A stretch of 64,000 nucleotides of DNA from Candidatus Zixiibacteriota bacterium (GTDB taxonomy: Bacteria > Desulfobacterota > Binatia > UBA9968): NCBI GenBank assembly GCA_035574315.1, contig DATLYW010000033.1, positions 181,975 through 245,974 of the forward strand. Direction: 5' to 3'. A model generated the notes under the pieces. The model ran no database searches and was not told the DNA's origin. It saw nothing but the letters and a program-made list of their open reading frames with translations. Below are positions 18,539 through 28,352 of the stretch, piece after piece (within the stretch, counting starts at the first letter, position 1; each line of letters starts with the position of its first letter). A program made the translations under genes and the position numbers.

Positions 18539-19291
18539 ATGGAAAGCCAAGTCGATCCGAGCGAGCTGGCCGGGCTGGCGGCGTCGCTGCGCCGCCACCT
18601 CGAGCGGCGGCAACGTGCGGGGCTCGCCTTCTTGCCCCGGAGCCAGCGCACTGAAAGGGCGGAGCCGACCGGGGCACTCTTGCGCGGGCTGGAAGGCGAT
18701 CTGTTCGCCGGGACGGCCGAGGCGCTTTCGGCTCAGAGCCTGGAGCAGCTTCGGGCGCTGATCGGCGACTGCCGGCGCTGCAAGCTCTGCGCGGGTCGGA
18801 CCCACTTGGTTTTCGGGGTGGGCAATCCGCGCGCGCGGTTGATGTTCGTGGGCGAGGGGCCGGGCCGGGAGGAGGATCTGCAGGGCGAGCCGTTCGTCGG
18901 TCGGGCCGGACAGCTGCTGACCGACATCATCACGAAAGGGATGGGGCTGCGGCGCGAGGACGTCTACATCGCCAATGTGGTGAAGTGCCGCCCGCCCGAC
19001 AACCGCAACCCGGAGCCCGACGAGGTCGCCGCGTGCGAGCCGTTCCTCAAGAAGCAAATCGAGCTCGTGCGTCCCGAGATCATCGTCGCGCTCGGCAAGT
19101 TCGCGGTTCAGACCCTGCTGCAGAGCAAGACCCCGATCACGCGGTTGCGGGGCAACTGGCATCGCTATCACGGCATCAAGCTGATGCCGACGTTCCATCC
19201 CGCTTATCTGCTGCGCAACCCGGCGGACAAGAAGCTGGTTTGGGAAGACATCAAGAAGGTGATCAAGGAGCTGCGCGGTGCGGACGCTTAA
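18539..19291 (+). CDS. Uracil-DNA glycosylase, family 4 (Fe-S type)
   Basis: 250 residues from ATG 18539; GTG three bases earlier is also open, but GAGGA spacing favours the ATG. A ~75-residue N-terminal extension precedes the core. Iron-sulfur ligands appear in CRRCKLC and further on in VVKCRPPDNRNPEPDEVAAC. The glycosylase motifs are FVGEGPGREEDLQGEPFVGRAGQLL and the C-terminal HPAYLL. It removes uracil arising by cytosine deamination. It overlaps the nfeD gene by 14 bases. Confidence 0.92.
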   Translation: MESQVDPSELAGLAASLRRHLERRQRAGLAFLPRSQRTERAEPTGALLRGLEGDLFAGTAEALSAQSLEQLRALIGDCRRCKLCAGRTHLVFGVGNPRARLMFVGEGPGREEDLQGEPFVGRAGQLLTDIITKGMGLRREDVYIANVVKCRPPDNRNPEPDEVAACEPFLKKQIELVRPEIIVALGKFAVQTLLQSKTPITRLRGNWHRYHGIKLMPTFHPAYLLRNPADKKLVWEDIKKVIKELRGADA

Positions 19292-20594
19292 GCGGGTTTT
19301 TCTTCTCGTGCTCCTCGCCGCAGGGATCCTGGCGGCGGCCCAACCCGAGGGGGGAACCGGGCCGCACGTCGATCTGATCGTAGTCGACGGCAGCATCAAT
19401 CCGGCGGTGGACGATTTCATCCGCGAGAGCATCGGGCGTGCCCGGGCGAACGGGGCGCGGGCGCTGATCATCCAGCTCGATACGCCCGGCGGGCTGCTGA
19501 CCTCCACGCGGACCATCGTGAAGGATCTCCTCGGGGCCCAGATCCCGGTAGTGGTTTACGTCGCGCCGAGCGGGGCGGGAGCCGGGTCGGCCGGCGTTTT
19601 CATCACGATGGCCGCGCATATCGCGGCCATGGCGCCGGGGACCAACATCGGGGCCGCTCATCCGGTGGCGGGCGGAGGACAGGAAGTGAAGGGCGTGATG
19701 GGCGAAAAGATGGAAAACTTCGTCGCCTCGTTCAGTGAGACGATCGCCCAGAAGCGCGGTCGCAATACCGAATGGGCGATCCAGGCCGTGCGCAAGAGCG
19801 TTTCGATCACGGAGCAGGAGGCGCTGAAGAAAAACGTCATCGACATCATCGCGCGCGATATCGACGACCTTCTGCGGCAGGCCCACGGGCGGACGGTGGA
19901 TCTGGACGGCAAACAGACCGTGCTTTCGCTCAAGGACGTGCGCGTGGTGCGCCACGACATGAGCCTGAAGCAGAAAATCCTGAACGCGCTCGCCGACCCG
20001 AATATCGCCTACCTGCTCATGATGGCCGGCATTCTCGGGCTCTACATGGAATTTTCCCATCCCGGGACGATCTTCCCGGGAGTCGTGGGCGCCATCTGCC
20101 TGCTGCTCGCGCTGACCGCCTTTCAGCTGCTGCCGCTCAATTACGCCGGGCTCGCGCTGGTCGTGCTCGGGGTGGCGATGCTGATCGGCGAAGCCTTCGC
20201 CCCGAGCTTCGGCGTCCTCGGCATCGGCGGGATGGTTGCGCTGGCGTTCGGCTCGCTCCTGTTGTTCGATACCGAAAACTCCGAGGTGGCGGTCGATCGC
20301 TCCATCGTTTTCACGGCGGTCGCGACGCTCGGTTCCTTCGTCCTGGCGGTGAGCTATCTCGTCTTCAGGTCGCAGAAGGCCAAGCCCAGCCTGGGATACC
20401 AGGGTTTGATCGGAGAAGTCGGCGAGGCGCGCACCCGGCTTTCCCCGGTCGGCAAAGTCTTCGTCCACGGCGAGTATTGGAACGCGGAAGCCGACAGTGC
20501 TATTGAGGTCGGGGAAAAGGTCAAGGTGGTGGGCTACGAGGGGATGCGGCTGAAGGTCAGCCGCATCCCCGAGAAGCAATCGGCGGGCTCTTAG
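19278..20594 (+). CDS. NfeD-family membrane-bound serine protease (ClpP class)
   Basis: 438 residues from GTG 19278. A signal sequence comes first, then a ClpP-like protease domain (~35-220) with [15 protein letters not shown] and the nucleophile Ser in [14 protein letters not shown]; a Lys near [20 protein letters not shown] completes the Ser-Lys dyad. Four or five membrane spans follow (~235-355), then a C-terminal OB-like NfeD domain with [14 protein letters not shown]. Partner of the slipin encoded 11 bases downstream; in archaea the pair cleaves membrane stomatin. It probably serves membrane protein quality control. Confidence 0.92.
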   Translation: MRTLKRVFLLVLLAAGILAAAQPEGGTGPHVDLIVVDGSINPAVDDFIRESIGRARANGARALIIQLDTPGGLLTSTRTIVKDLLGAQIPVVVYVAPSGAGAGSAGVFITMAAHIAAMAPGTNIGAAHPVAGGGQEVKGVMGEKMENFVASFSETIAQKRGRNTEWAIQAVRKSVSITEQEALKKNVIDIIARDIDDLLRQAHGRTVDLDGKQTVLSLKDVRVVRHDMSLKQKILNALADPNIAYLLMMAGILGLYMEFSHPGTIFPGVVGAICLLLALTAFQLLPLNYAGLALVVLGVAMLIGEAFAPSFGVLGIGGMVALAFGSLLLFDTENSEVAVDRSIVFTAVATLGSFVLAVSYLVFRSQKAKPSLGYQGLIGEVGEARTRLSPVGKVFVHGEYWNAEADSAIEVGEKVKVVGYEGMRLKVSRIPEKQSAGS

Positions 20595-20605
20595 GGGAGG
20601 CATCC

Positions 20606-21364
20606 ATGCCAGTGTTGGGACCCTTGTGGACGTTTATCATCATTGTCGGCGCCGCGGTCATCAGCGGCATCAAGATCCTGAAGGAGTACGAGCGCGCGGT
20701 CATCTTCCGCCTCGGGCGGATGGTGGGGGCGCGCGGACCGGGGCTGGTGTACGTGATTCCCGGGATCGAGAAAATGGTGCGGATGGACCTGCGCACGGTG
20801 ACGATGGACATTCCGCCGCAGGACGTGATCACGCGCGACAACGTGTCGGTCAAGGTCAACGCGGTTCTGTACTTCCGGGTGCTGGAGCCCAACAAGGCGG
20901 TGCGGGAGGTCGAAAACTACCTTTTCGCCACGTCGCAGCTCGCGCAGGTGACGCTGCGGAGCGTCTGCGGGCAGGCCGAGCTGGACGAGCTGCTCTCCGA
21001 GCGCGAGCGGATCAACAGCCGGATCCAGGAGATCCTGGACGCGCAGACCGATCCCTGGGGGATCAAGGTCGTGCTGGTCGAGCTGAAGCACATCGACCTG
21101 CCGCAGGAAATGCAGCGCGCGATGGCCAAGCAGGCGGAGGCCGAGCGGGAGCGGCGGGCCAAGATCATTCACGCCGACGGCGAGTTCCAGGCCTCCCAGA
21201 AGCTCGCCGATGCCGCCGCGGTCATCGGACAGCAGCCGATGGCTCTGCAGCTCCGGTTCCTGCAGAGCCTCGTCGAGGTCGCCTCCGAGAAGAACTCTAC
21301 GACGATTTTCCCGGTTCCCATCGACTTGCTCACGCCGTTCCTGAAGAAAAGCGATCAGGCCTAG
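20606..21364 (+). CDS. Slipin (stomatin/prohibitin, SPFH family)
   Basis: 252 residues. One N-terminal membrane helix (residues ~5-22) precedes an SPFH domain with [37 protein letters not shown], then a helical, charged coiled coil ([28 protein letters not shown]). Such proteins form oligomeric scaffolds in the inner membrane. It follows its usual partner nfeD in an operon. GGGAGG at 20594-20599 is a good ribosome-binding site. Confidence 0.92.
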   Translation: MPVLGPLWTFIIIVGAAVISGIKILKEYERAVIFRLGRMVGARGPGLVYVIPGIEKMVRMDLRTVTMDIPPQDVITRDNVSVKVNAVLYFRVLEPNKAVREVENYLFATSQLAQVTLRSVCGQAELDELLSERERINSRIQEILDAQTDPWGIKVVLVELKHIDLPQEMQRAMAKQAEAERERRAKIIHADGEFQASQKLADAAAVIGQQPMALQLRFLQSLVEVASEKNSTTIFPVPIDLLTPFLKKSDQA

Positions 21365-21497
21365 CCCCCGGGGCGGGTCGCTCCGCCGCGCGGCTGCTTC
21401 ATGGTTTGCGGCCCGAGCCCGGGGTCGCGGCGGTCTCGGCCGCGGTCCTCGGGGCCGCGCCGGCCGGAAGGCGAGGCTCGTCGCGCCGGACCAGCGG

Positions 21498-22535
21498 ATG
21501 AACGTCGACGATCTGTACTACGAGCTACCCGAATCGCTGATCGCGGCCTACCCGACCGGCGAACGCGAGTCGGCGCGCCTCATGGTGGTTCGCCGCGACC
21601 GGAGCGAGCTGATCCATACCGTCTTTGCGTCCCTCGGAGATTTCCTCGATCCCGGCGACCTGCTGGTGCTGAACGACACCAAGGTCTTTCCGGCGCGGCT
21701 GCGAGGCGTGAAGGAGACCGGCGGCGCGGCGGAGGTGCTGCTGCTGGAGCGCTTTCCGGACAAGCGCAGCCTCTGGATGGCGCTGATCGATTCGGCCAAG
21801 AAGCCCCGGGTGGGGAGCCGGATCCGCTTCGCGGACGATCTCGCCGCCGAAGTCCTGGGCGATCTGGGACGCGGCCGCTTTGCGCTGGAGTTTCACCACT
21901 CCGGCGACTTCGCCGCGCAGCTCGAGGCCCGCGGCGAGCCTCCGCTTCCGCCGTACATCACGCGCCGACGGGCGCCGGCCGTTCTCGATCGGGAGCGCTA
22001 CCAGACGGTCTATGCCGCGAACCCGGGAGCGATCGCCGCTCCGACCGCGGGCTTTCACTTTACCGGGAAGCTCTTCGAGCAGCTCGCCGCCCGGGGAATC
22101 GGCAGGGCTCTATTGACGCTGCACGTCGGCCCCGGTACGTTTCAGCCCTTGCGCGGTGGGCGGCTCGACAGTCACCGGATGGAAGGGGAGAGATACCGCC
22201 TTGGTTCGGAGGCCGCGGAGGCCATCCGGCGAGTTAAGCAGCTCGGGCGGAGGGTGGTCGCCGTGGGATCCACGACGACGCGCGTGCTCGAGTGGGTGGT
22301 GCGGCAGAGGGGGAGGATCGAGGCCGACGAGGGGATCACCCGCCTCTTCATCCGTCCCGGGACTCCTTTCCTCGTCGTGGACGCGCTGGTCACGAATTTT
22401 CACCTCCCCGGATCGACGCCGCTGGCGCTCGTGGCGGCGTTCGCGGGGATCGAGCTGGTGCGCCAGGCTTACGCCGAGGCGGTCCGGCTCCGTTATCGCT
22501 TTTACAGCTACGGGGACGCGATGCTGATCCTCTAG
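21498..22535 (+). CDS. queA: S-adenosylmethionine:tRNA ribosyltransferase-isomerase
   Basis: 345 residues, the normal QueA length. Characteristic segments include LPESLIAAYPTGERESARLMVV, LVLNDTKVFPARL, GAIAAPTAGFHFT and LVDALVTNFHLPGSTPLALVAAFAG. It transfers the ribosyl part of SAM to preQ1 in tRNA to make epoxyqueuosine. tgt lies 73 bases downstream, and a queuosine-precursor transporter is encoded at 29402-30088, so this region covers much of tRNA queuosine formation. Confidence 0.95.
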   Translation: MNVDDLYYELPESLIAAYPTGERESARLMVVRRDRSELIHTVFASLGDFLDPGDLLVLNDTKVFPARLRGVKETGGAAEVLLLERFPDKRSLWMALIDSAKKPRVGSRIRFADDLAAEVLGDLGRGRFALEFHHSGDFAAQLEARGEPPLPPYITRRRAPAVLDRERYQTVYAANPGAIAAPTAGFHFTGKLFEQLAARGIGRALLTLHVGPGTFQPLRGGRLDSHRMEGERYRLGSEAAEAIRRVKQLGRRVVAVGSTTTRVLEWVVRQRGRIEADEGITRLFIRPGTPFLVVDALVTNFHLPGSTPLALVAAFAGIELVRQAYAEAVRLRYRFYSYGDAMLIL

Positions 22536-22608
22536 CCCGAGGGTCTTTTGGTTCGCGGATCCGGTCGATCGAAACCGAAGATTGGGAACGGGGAGCCGAG
22601 AAACGAGA

Positions 22609-23727
22609 ATGCTTTCCAGCTTTACGGTAGTGAGCCGCGACTCCAGGACGGGGGCGCGGGTGGGCCGTCTCAAGACTCCGCACGGGAGCATCGAAACGCC
22701 CGCTTTCATGCCGGTCGGCACCCAGGGGACGGTCAAGGCGATGCTGCCGCGCGACCTCGAGGAGATCGGTTGCCAGATCGTTCTGGCCAACACCTACCAC
22801 CTCTATCTTCGTCCCGGGACGGAGAGGATCCGGGAGCTGGGCGGCCTGCACCGCTTCATGGCCTGGAAGGGGCCGATCCTGACCGACAGCGGCGGCTACC
22901 AGGTCTTCAGTCTCGCCGCGACGCGCAAGATCTCGGAGGAGGGCGCGCGCTTCCAGTCTCACCTCGACGGCTCCTTTCACCTGCTCACCCCGGAAAGGGC
23001 CATCGAGGCCCAGGAATCCCTGGGCAGCGATATCGCCATGGCGCTGGACGAGTGCTTCGCGCACGACGCGCCTCGCTCGTACGCGCAGAAGTCGACCGAG
23101 CGCACCGTGCGATGGGCCGAGCGCTGCCTCGCCGCCCGGCGCAAGCCCGATCAGATGGTGTTCGGCATCGTTCAAGGCGGGCTCTACGAGGATCTGCGCC
23201 GCTGGTGCGCCGGGGAGCTCGGCCGGCTCGGGTTCGAAGGATACGCGGTCGGCGGGCTGGGGCTGGGCGAGCCGCCCGAGCAGCTGCACGGCATCGCATC
23301 CTTCACGGCGGCGTTGCTGCCCGAGGATCGGCCGCGCTACCTGATGGGGATAGGCTCGCCGGAGGACCTGGTCAACGCGGTCAGGGCGGGCTTCGATCTC
23401 TTCGATTGCGTGGTTCCGACCCGCAACGCGCGCAACGGCACGCTCTTTACGTCGCAGGGAAAGCTCAGCATCAAGCGGCTCGAGTACGCCGACGACCCGC
23501 GGCCGCTCGACGAGGCCTGTCGCTGCTACGCGTGTCGGAGCTTTTCGCGCGCCTACCTGCGCCATCTCTATGTGTCCGGGGAGATCCTCTCGTCGCAGCT
23601 CAACACGCTGCACAATCTTTACTTTTACCATCGCCTTATGGAAAGGTGTCGGGAAGCGATCCGCCGGGGCCGGCTGGACGACTGGATCGAGGAGTCCGGG
23701 TTCCGCGTCCTTCTGCGCGGTCGCTGA
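22609..23727 (+). CDS. tgt: tRNA-guanine transglycosylase (queuine tRNA-ribosyltransferase)
   Basis: 372 residues from ATG 22609 (MLSSFTVVSRD); an upstream ATG at 22582 gives nine extra residues of low-complexity sequence. Active-site motifs: GTQGTVKAM, LTDSGGYQVFS with the general-base Asp, and the nucleophile region FDCVVPTRNARNG. The zinc site is in CRCYACRSFSRAYLRHLY with a following His. It exchanges guanine at position 34 of Asp, Asn, His and Tyr tRNAs for preQ1. It sits between queA and yajC, a common arrangement. Confidence 0.95.
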   Translation: MLSSFTVVSRDSRTGARVGRLKTPHGSIETPAFMPVGTQGTVKAMLPRDLEEIGCQIVLANTYHLYLRPGTERIRELGGLHRFMAWKGPILTDSGGYQVFSLAATRKISEEGARFQSHLDGSFHLLTPERAIEAQESLGSDIAMALDECFAHDAPRSYAQKSTERTVRWAERCLAARRKPDQMVFGIVQGGLYEDLRRWCAGELGRLGFEGYAVGGLGLGEPPEQLHGIASFTAALLPEDRPRYLMGIGSPEDLVNAVRAGFDLFDCVVPTRNARNGTLFTSQGKLSIKRLEYADDPRPLDEACRCYACRSFSRAYLRHLYVSGEILSSQLNTLHNLYFYHRLMERCREAIRRGRLDDWIEESGFRVLLRGR

Positions 23728-23742
23728 TCCGGAGGAGGAACC

Positions 23743-24078
23743 ATGTTGGATGTGGCGTTCGCGCAAAGCGCGCCCGCGGTGGACGGTCCGAGCCCGTTGC
23801 TCAACTTTTTGCCGCTGGTCCTGGTGTTCGTTATTTTCTATTTCCTGCTGATCCGGCCGCAACAGAAGAAGGCGAGGGAGCACCAGGAAATGCTCAAGAA
23901 GCTCAAAAAGAACGACGAGGTGATGACCTCGGGAGGAATTTACGGTAAGGTGACAGCCCTGGCGGAAAACGTCGTGACGCTCGAAGTGGCTCCCAACGTG
24001 AGGATCCGCGTTCACCGGCCGCAGATCGCGGCGGTGGTCACCGGCGAGAAATCCGCCGGGAAGGAGCCCAAGGAGTAG
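23743..24078 (+). CDS. yajC: Preprotein translocase subunit YajC
   Basis: 111 residues. One membrane helix (LLNFLPLVLVFVIFYFLLI) is followed by the YajC signature RPQQKKAREHQEMLKKLKKNDEVMTSGGIYGKV. It joins SecD and SecF as an accessory of SecYEG in the inner membrane. AGGAGG at 23733-23738 is a strong ribosome-binding site. secD starts 4 bases after its stop. Confidence 0.94.
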   Translation: MLDVAFAQSAPAVDGPSPLLNFLPLVLVFVIFYFLLIRPQQKKAREHQEMLKKLKKNDEVMTSGGIYGKVTALAENVVTLEVAPNVRIRVHRPQIAAVVTGEKSAGKEPKE

Positions 24079-24082
24079 CGGC

Positions 24083-25675
24083 ATGCGGCGGAGCGTTGCG
24101 ATTCGGTTCTCGGTTCTTCTCGTAGCCACTCTGGCCTCGGTGATCTGCCTGCTCCCTTCGCTCACGACGAAGCTTCCCTCGTGGTGGTCCGCCGTGCTGC
24201 CGGAGAACCGGCTCCATCTCGGCCTCGACCTTCAAGGGGGAAGCCATCTGGTGCTCGAGGTGAAGGTCGATCGCGCGATCGAGAACAACCTCGATCGGGC
24301 GCGGGGAGATCTCGCCAACGTTCTGCGCGAGCGCGGCATCTCGGGGGTGTCCGTCGAGCGTTCCGGGCAGACCCTGCAGATTGCGGCGGCTTCCGCGGAC
24401 GCCGAGCGCGTGCGCGGAGTTCTCAAGAGCGATTTCCCGGGCCTCGAGATCGTCGGCAGCCAGGCCGCCGGGGGCCGGACGACCTTTTCCGTGGCGCTCA
24501 GCAAGGAGGAGCTGCGCTCGCTCCGCGAGCTGGTCGTCGACCAGTCGCTCGAGACGATTCGCAACCGGATCGACCAGTTCGGCGTCAGCGAGCCGACCAT
24601 CCAGCGCCAGGGAAGCCAGGACATCCTGATCCAGCTCCCCGGCATCCAGGACCCCGAACGCGCGAAGGAGATCATCGGGAAGACTGCGCTGCTCGAGTTC
24701 AAGCTGGTCGACGACACGGGCAACCTCGAGGAAGCGTTGCGCAGCGGGCCGCCTCCGGGGCGGCAGATCCTCTACGGCTACGGCGCGGACGGCGGCAAGG
24801 GAGGCGAAAAGGTTCCCTACCTGCTGGAGTCGCGCACCCTCATGACCGGCGAGTACATCGCGGACGCGCGGGTGCGGCCGAGCACGCAGCTCGAAGGCCC
24901 CTACGTGGAGCTGATCCTGAACTCCACGGGAGCCCGGCTTTTCGAGCAGATCACCGCCGCCAACGTCAAGCGGCGCCTCGCCATCATTCTCGACAACCGG
25001 GTCTATTCGGCGCCGGTGATCCAGGAGCGCATCGGCGGCGGCCGGGCCTCGATCACCGGGAATTTCGACATCAAGGAAGCGCGTGACCTGGCGATCGTGC
25101 TGCGGGCCGGAGCGCTCCCCGCGCCGGTCGAGATCGTCGAGGAGCGCACGGTCGGCCCGTCGCTGGGCCGCGACTCGATCCAGCAGGGCATCACCTCGTT
25201 CATCGTCGGCGGCGCCCTCGTGGTTCTTTTCATGATCGTCTACTACCGCGGCGCGGGCGTGGTCGCGGTCGCGGCGCTCGTCTTCAACGTGCTCTTCATG
25301 ATGGCGATCCTCGCCGGCTTCCAGGCGGTGCTGACGCTGCCGGGCATCGCGGGCATCGTTCTCACCGTGGGGATGGCGGTGGACGCCAACGTGCTGATCA
25401 ACGAGCGGATCCGCGAAGAGCTCCGCGCCGGACGCTCCGTCCGGTCGGCGATCGAGGCGGGCTATCAAAACGCGCTCCCCTCGATCATGGACTCGAACAT
25501 CACCACCTTCCTCTCGGGAGTGATCCTGTTCCAGTTCGGCACCGGGCCGATCAAGGGATTCGCCGTGACGCTTTGCGCCGGAATCATCACCACGGTCCTG
25601 ACGGCCGTGTACATCACGCGGATCTACTACGACTACCGCATGAGCGCGGGCCGCCTGGAGCGCATCAGTATTTGA
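24083..25675 (+). CDS. secD: Protein translocase subunit SecD
   Basis: 530 residues. One N-terminal membrane helix, then GLDLQGGSHLVLEV, a large periplasmic domain (~60-350) and a C-terminal block of five membrane helices with FNVLFMMAILAGFQAVLTLPGIAGIVLTVGMAVDANVLINERIREE, the conserved transmembrane-4 region of SecD. With SecF and the proton gradient it pulls exported proteins across the inner membrane. It lies between yajC and secF with gaps of 4 and 7 bases. Confidence 0.96.
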   Translation: MRRSVAIRFSVLLVATLASVICLLPSLTTKLPSWWSAVLPENRLHLGLDLQGGSHLVLEVKVDRAIENNLDRARGDLANVLRERGISGVSVERSGQTLQIAAASADAERVRGVLKSDFPGLEIVGSQAAGGRTTFSVALSKEELRSLRELVVDQSLETIRNRIDQFGVSEPTIQRQGSQDILIQLPGIQDPERAKEIIGKTALLEFKLVDDTGNLEEALRSGPPPGRQILYGYGADGGKGGEKVPYLLESRTLMTGEYIADARVRPSTQLEGPYVELILNSTGARLFEQITAANVKRRLAIILDNRVYSAPVIQERIGGGRASITGNFDIKEARDLAIVLRAGALPAPVEIVEERTVGPSLGRDSIQQGITSFIVGGALVVLFMIVYYRGAGVVAVAALVFNVLFMMAILAGFQAVLTLPGIAGIVLTVGMAVDANVLINERIREELRAGRSVRSAIEAGYQNALPSIMDSNITTFLSGVILFQFGTGPIKGFAVTLCAGIITTVLTAVYITRIYYDYRMSAGRLERISI

Positions 25676-25682
25676 GGGCACC

Positions 25683-26582
25683 ATGGAGCTGATCAAGCCC
25701 GGGACCCGGATCCCGTTCACCAAGTACCGCAAGATCGCCGTCGCCGTCTCGACGGCCGTCAACCTCGCCGTCCTGATCCTGTTGTTCGTCAAGGGGCCGA
25801 ATCTGGGGGTCGATTTCGCCGGGGGGACGGTGGTCCACCTCAAGTTCCAGCAGCCGACCGCGATCGCTCGGATCCGGCAGGGGCTCGAGACCATCGGTCT
25901 CGGCAGCGCGGTCATCCAGGACTTCGGCCAGCCGGGCGAGAACGAGTACCTGGTGCGGCTCGATCGGACCGCGGTCGAGCTCGGCGCGCTCGGCGAGCAG
26001 GTCAAGAAGGCGCTCGCGGGACAGTTCGGCCCCGAGGCCTTCCAGGTGCGCCGCATCGAGTCGGTCGGCGCCAAGATCGGGGAGGACCTGCGGCGCCGCG
26101 GCGTTCTCTCCGTGATCTTCGCCACGATCATGATGGGAGCCTACATCTGGGTCCGCTTCGAGCTCCGCTTCGGGCTGGGCGCCATCATCGCGCTGGTTCA
26201 CGACGTGCTGGTCACGGTAGGAGCGCTGCTCCTGGCCAACTACGAGTTCGATCTCACGATCATCGCGGCGCTGCTCACGATCGTGGGTTTTTCCGTCAAC
26301 GATACGGTCGTGGTCTGCGACCGCATCCGGGAGAACATGCGCAAGATCCGCCGCGACACGCTGGAGAACATCATCAATCTCAGCATCAATGAGACGCTCA
26401 GCCGGACCATCCTGACCACCAGCACCACGCTGCTCGTCCTCCTCGCCCTTTACTTTCTCGGCGGCGCCGTCATCCGGCCATTCGCCTTCTCCCTCCTTGT
26501 CGGCTTCATCTCCGGGGTTTACTCGACGATCTTCATCGCGAGCCCGGTCATTCTCCTCTGGGAGAAAAAAGCCAGGGCGTGA
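25683..26582 (+). CDS. secF: Protein translocase subunit SecF
   Basis: 299 residues, the usual SecF length. Membrane helix near residue 20, then LGVDFAGGTVVHLKF, a short periplasmic domain, and the C-terminal helices with LTIVGFSVNDTVVVCDRIRENMRK and ETLSRTILTTSTTLLVLLALYFLGG. Stand-alone SecD and SecF rather than a fusion. It pairs with SecD. recJ begins 9 bases downstream. Confidence 0.96.
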   Translation: MELIKPGTRIPFTKYRKIAVAVSTAVNLAVLILLFVKGPNLGVDFAGGTVVHLKFQQPTAIARIRQGLETIGLGSAVIQDFGQPGENEYLVRLDRTAVELGALGEQVKKALAGQFGPEAFQVRRIESVGAKIGEDLRRRGVLSVIFATIMMGAYIWVRFELRFGLGAIIALVHDVLVTVGALLLANYEFDLTIIAALLTIVGFSVNDTVVVCDRIRENMRKIRRDTLENIINLSINETLSRTILTTSTTLLVLLALYFLGGAVIRPFAFSLLVGFISGVYSTIFIASPVILLWEKKARA

Positions 26583-26591
26583 CGCGGGCGG

Positions 26592-28304
26592 ATGGCGAAG
26601 CACTGGATCGTCAGACAAGTCGATCGCGATCGGGTGGACCGCCACTGCCGGGAGCTCGGCGTCTCGCCGCTCCTGGCCCGTTTGCTCCTGCTGCGCGGCC
26701 TCGACGACGGCGCCGAGGCCAGACGTTATCTCTCCTCCAGCCTGCGCCATGATCTTCCGTCGCCGTTTCTCATGGCCGGCATGGAGGCGGCGGTCTCCCG
26801 CATCGTCCGCGCGGTGGAGCACCGCGAGCCGATCGCCATCTGGGGCGACTACGACGTCGACGGTACCACCGGCGCGGCCCTGCTCGTCTCCTTTCTGGCG
26901 GAGATCGGGGCCGAATGCACGTTTCACGTCCCGCACCGGATCGAGGAGGGCTACGGCCTGAACGTCGAGGGGCTCGCCCGGCTGCGCGAGCGCGGCGTGG
27001 GACTGGTCGTCTCGGTCGACTGCGGAATCTCCTGCTCCCGGGAGATCGAAGCGGCCGCCGCGATGGGGCTCGATGTCGTGGTCGTCGACCATCACGAGAT
27101 TTGCGGCGAGCTGCCGCCCGCTGTCGCGGTGATCGATCCGCACCGGCCGGACTGCGAGTTCCCGGACAAAGGGCTTTGCGCGGCCGGCCTGGCCTTCTAC
27201 CTGGCGATCGGGCTGCGCGCTCGCCTGCGCGATGCGGGGCGATTTCGGGACGGAGGCGACCCCGATCTGCGTCGCTATCTCGACATCGTCGCTCTCGGCA
27301 CGATCGCCGACATGGTGCCGCTGCGGGGCGTCAATCGCACCCTGATCCGCCGCGGCCTCAAGGAGCTGGGCGATTCCGCCCGCCCGGGGATCGTCGCGCT
27401 CAAGCAGGTCGCCGGCATCGCGCCCGGAGAGGTGCGCGCGGGGCAGGTCGGCTACCAGCTCGGCCCTCGCATCAACGCCGCCGGACGGGTGGACTACGGC
27501 CTCAAGGTGGTGGAGCTGCTCACTACGGATTCGAGCGAGGTCGCGCTGCGCATCGCCCGGGAGCTCGAGGCCCACAACCAGGAGCGGCGCAAGCTCGAGT
27601 CCGAGGTGCTCAAGCAGGCTCTGGCGCAGGCCGACGCCGCCGGCGGCGCCGCGGAGCGGTTTTCGCTCGTGGTCGGGGGCGAAGGGTGGCACCCGGGGGT
27701 GCTCGGGATCGTCGCCTCCCGCGTCGTCGAGAAGTATTACCGGCCCGCGGTGGTGATCGGTTTCGACCGCGGGTTCGGCAAGGGCTCCGCCCGCAGCATC
27801 CGGGGCTTCCACATGGTCGAGGGCTTTCGCGCTTGCGGCGCGCTCCTGGAAAAGTTCGGCGGCCACGAGTACGCCGGCGGGCTGACGATCCGGGAGGAGA
27901 ATTTCGCCCGTTTTGCGGAGGCCTTCGAGGAAAGCGCGCGCCAGCGGCTCTCCCCCGAGGACCTCGAGCCGCCCCTCGAGATCGACGCCGAGATCGATTT
28001 CTCGCTGATCGGCGGCGGGCTGGCGCGCGACCTGGAGTCGCTCAAGCCCTTCGGCATTGGAAATCCGGAGCCGTTGCTGCTAACAAGGGGAGTCGAGGTC
28101 TGCGACCGCAAGCCGTTTTCCGGAGGCTCGCGTTTCCGCCTGCGCCAGAGCGGCCGGTTCGTCACCGCGGTCGCGTTCGGGCCGGATGGCGACGCCTGCC
28201 CCGCCCCCGGAAACAGCATGGATCTCGTGTACCGCCTCACCGAGAACGAGTGGAGCGGGACCGCAACCATCGAGTTGAAAATCGTCGACGCGCGTCCGGC
28301 GTGA
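26592..28304 (+). CDS. recJ: Single-stranded-DNA-specific exonuclease RecJ
   Basis: 570 residues. The DHH phosphoesterase domain shows WGDYDVDGTTGAALL, VSVDCGIS and VVVDHHEI; DHHA1 has INAAGRVDYGLKVVELL and GFGKGSARSIRGFHMVE with GGHEYAGGLTI; the C-terminal OB fold ends the protein. It degrades single-stranded DNA 5' to 3' in recombination and mismatch or base-excision repair. It closes the yajC-secDF-recJ run, a common order in this type of bacterium. Confidence 0.95.
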   Translation: MAKHWIVRQVDRDRVDRHCRELGVSPLLARLLLLRGLDDGAEARRYLSSSLRHDLPSPFLMAGMEAAVSRIVRAVEHREPIAIWGDYDVDGTTGAALLVSFLAEIGAECTFHVPHRIEEGYGLNVEGLARLRERGVGLVVSVDCGISCSREIEAAAAMGLDVVVVDHHEICGELPPAVAVIDPHRPDCEFPDKGLCAAGLAFYLAIGLRARLRDAGRFRDGGDPDLRRYLDIVALGTIADMVPLRGVNRTLIRRGLKELGDSARPGIVALKQVAGIAPGEVRAGQVGYQLGPRINAAGRVDYGLKVVELLTTDSSEVALRIARELEAHNQERRKLESEVLKQALAQADAAGGAAERFSLVVGGEGWHPGVLGIVASRVVEKYYRPAVVIGFDRGFGKGSARSIRGFHMVEGFRACGALLEKFGGHEYAGGLTIREENFARFAEAFEESARQRLSPEDLEPPLEIDAEIDFSLIGGGLARDLESLKPFGIGNPEPLLLTRGVEVCDRKPFSGGSRFRLRQSGRFVTAVAFGPDGDACPAPGNSMDLVYRLTENEWSGTATIELKIVDARPA

Positions 28305-28352
28305 TCGGTCGCGGGCGCGCAAACCGAAAAGGAAAGAGGAGCCGCGGAAGCC

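Noticed and set aside
24038..27866. Two minus-strand open frames of about 700 codons opposite secD, secF and recJ
   Set aside because: Shadow frames of strongly conserved plus-strand genes.
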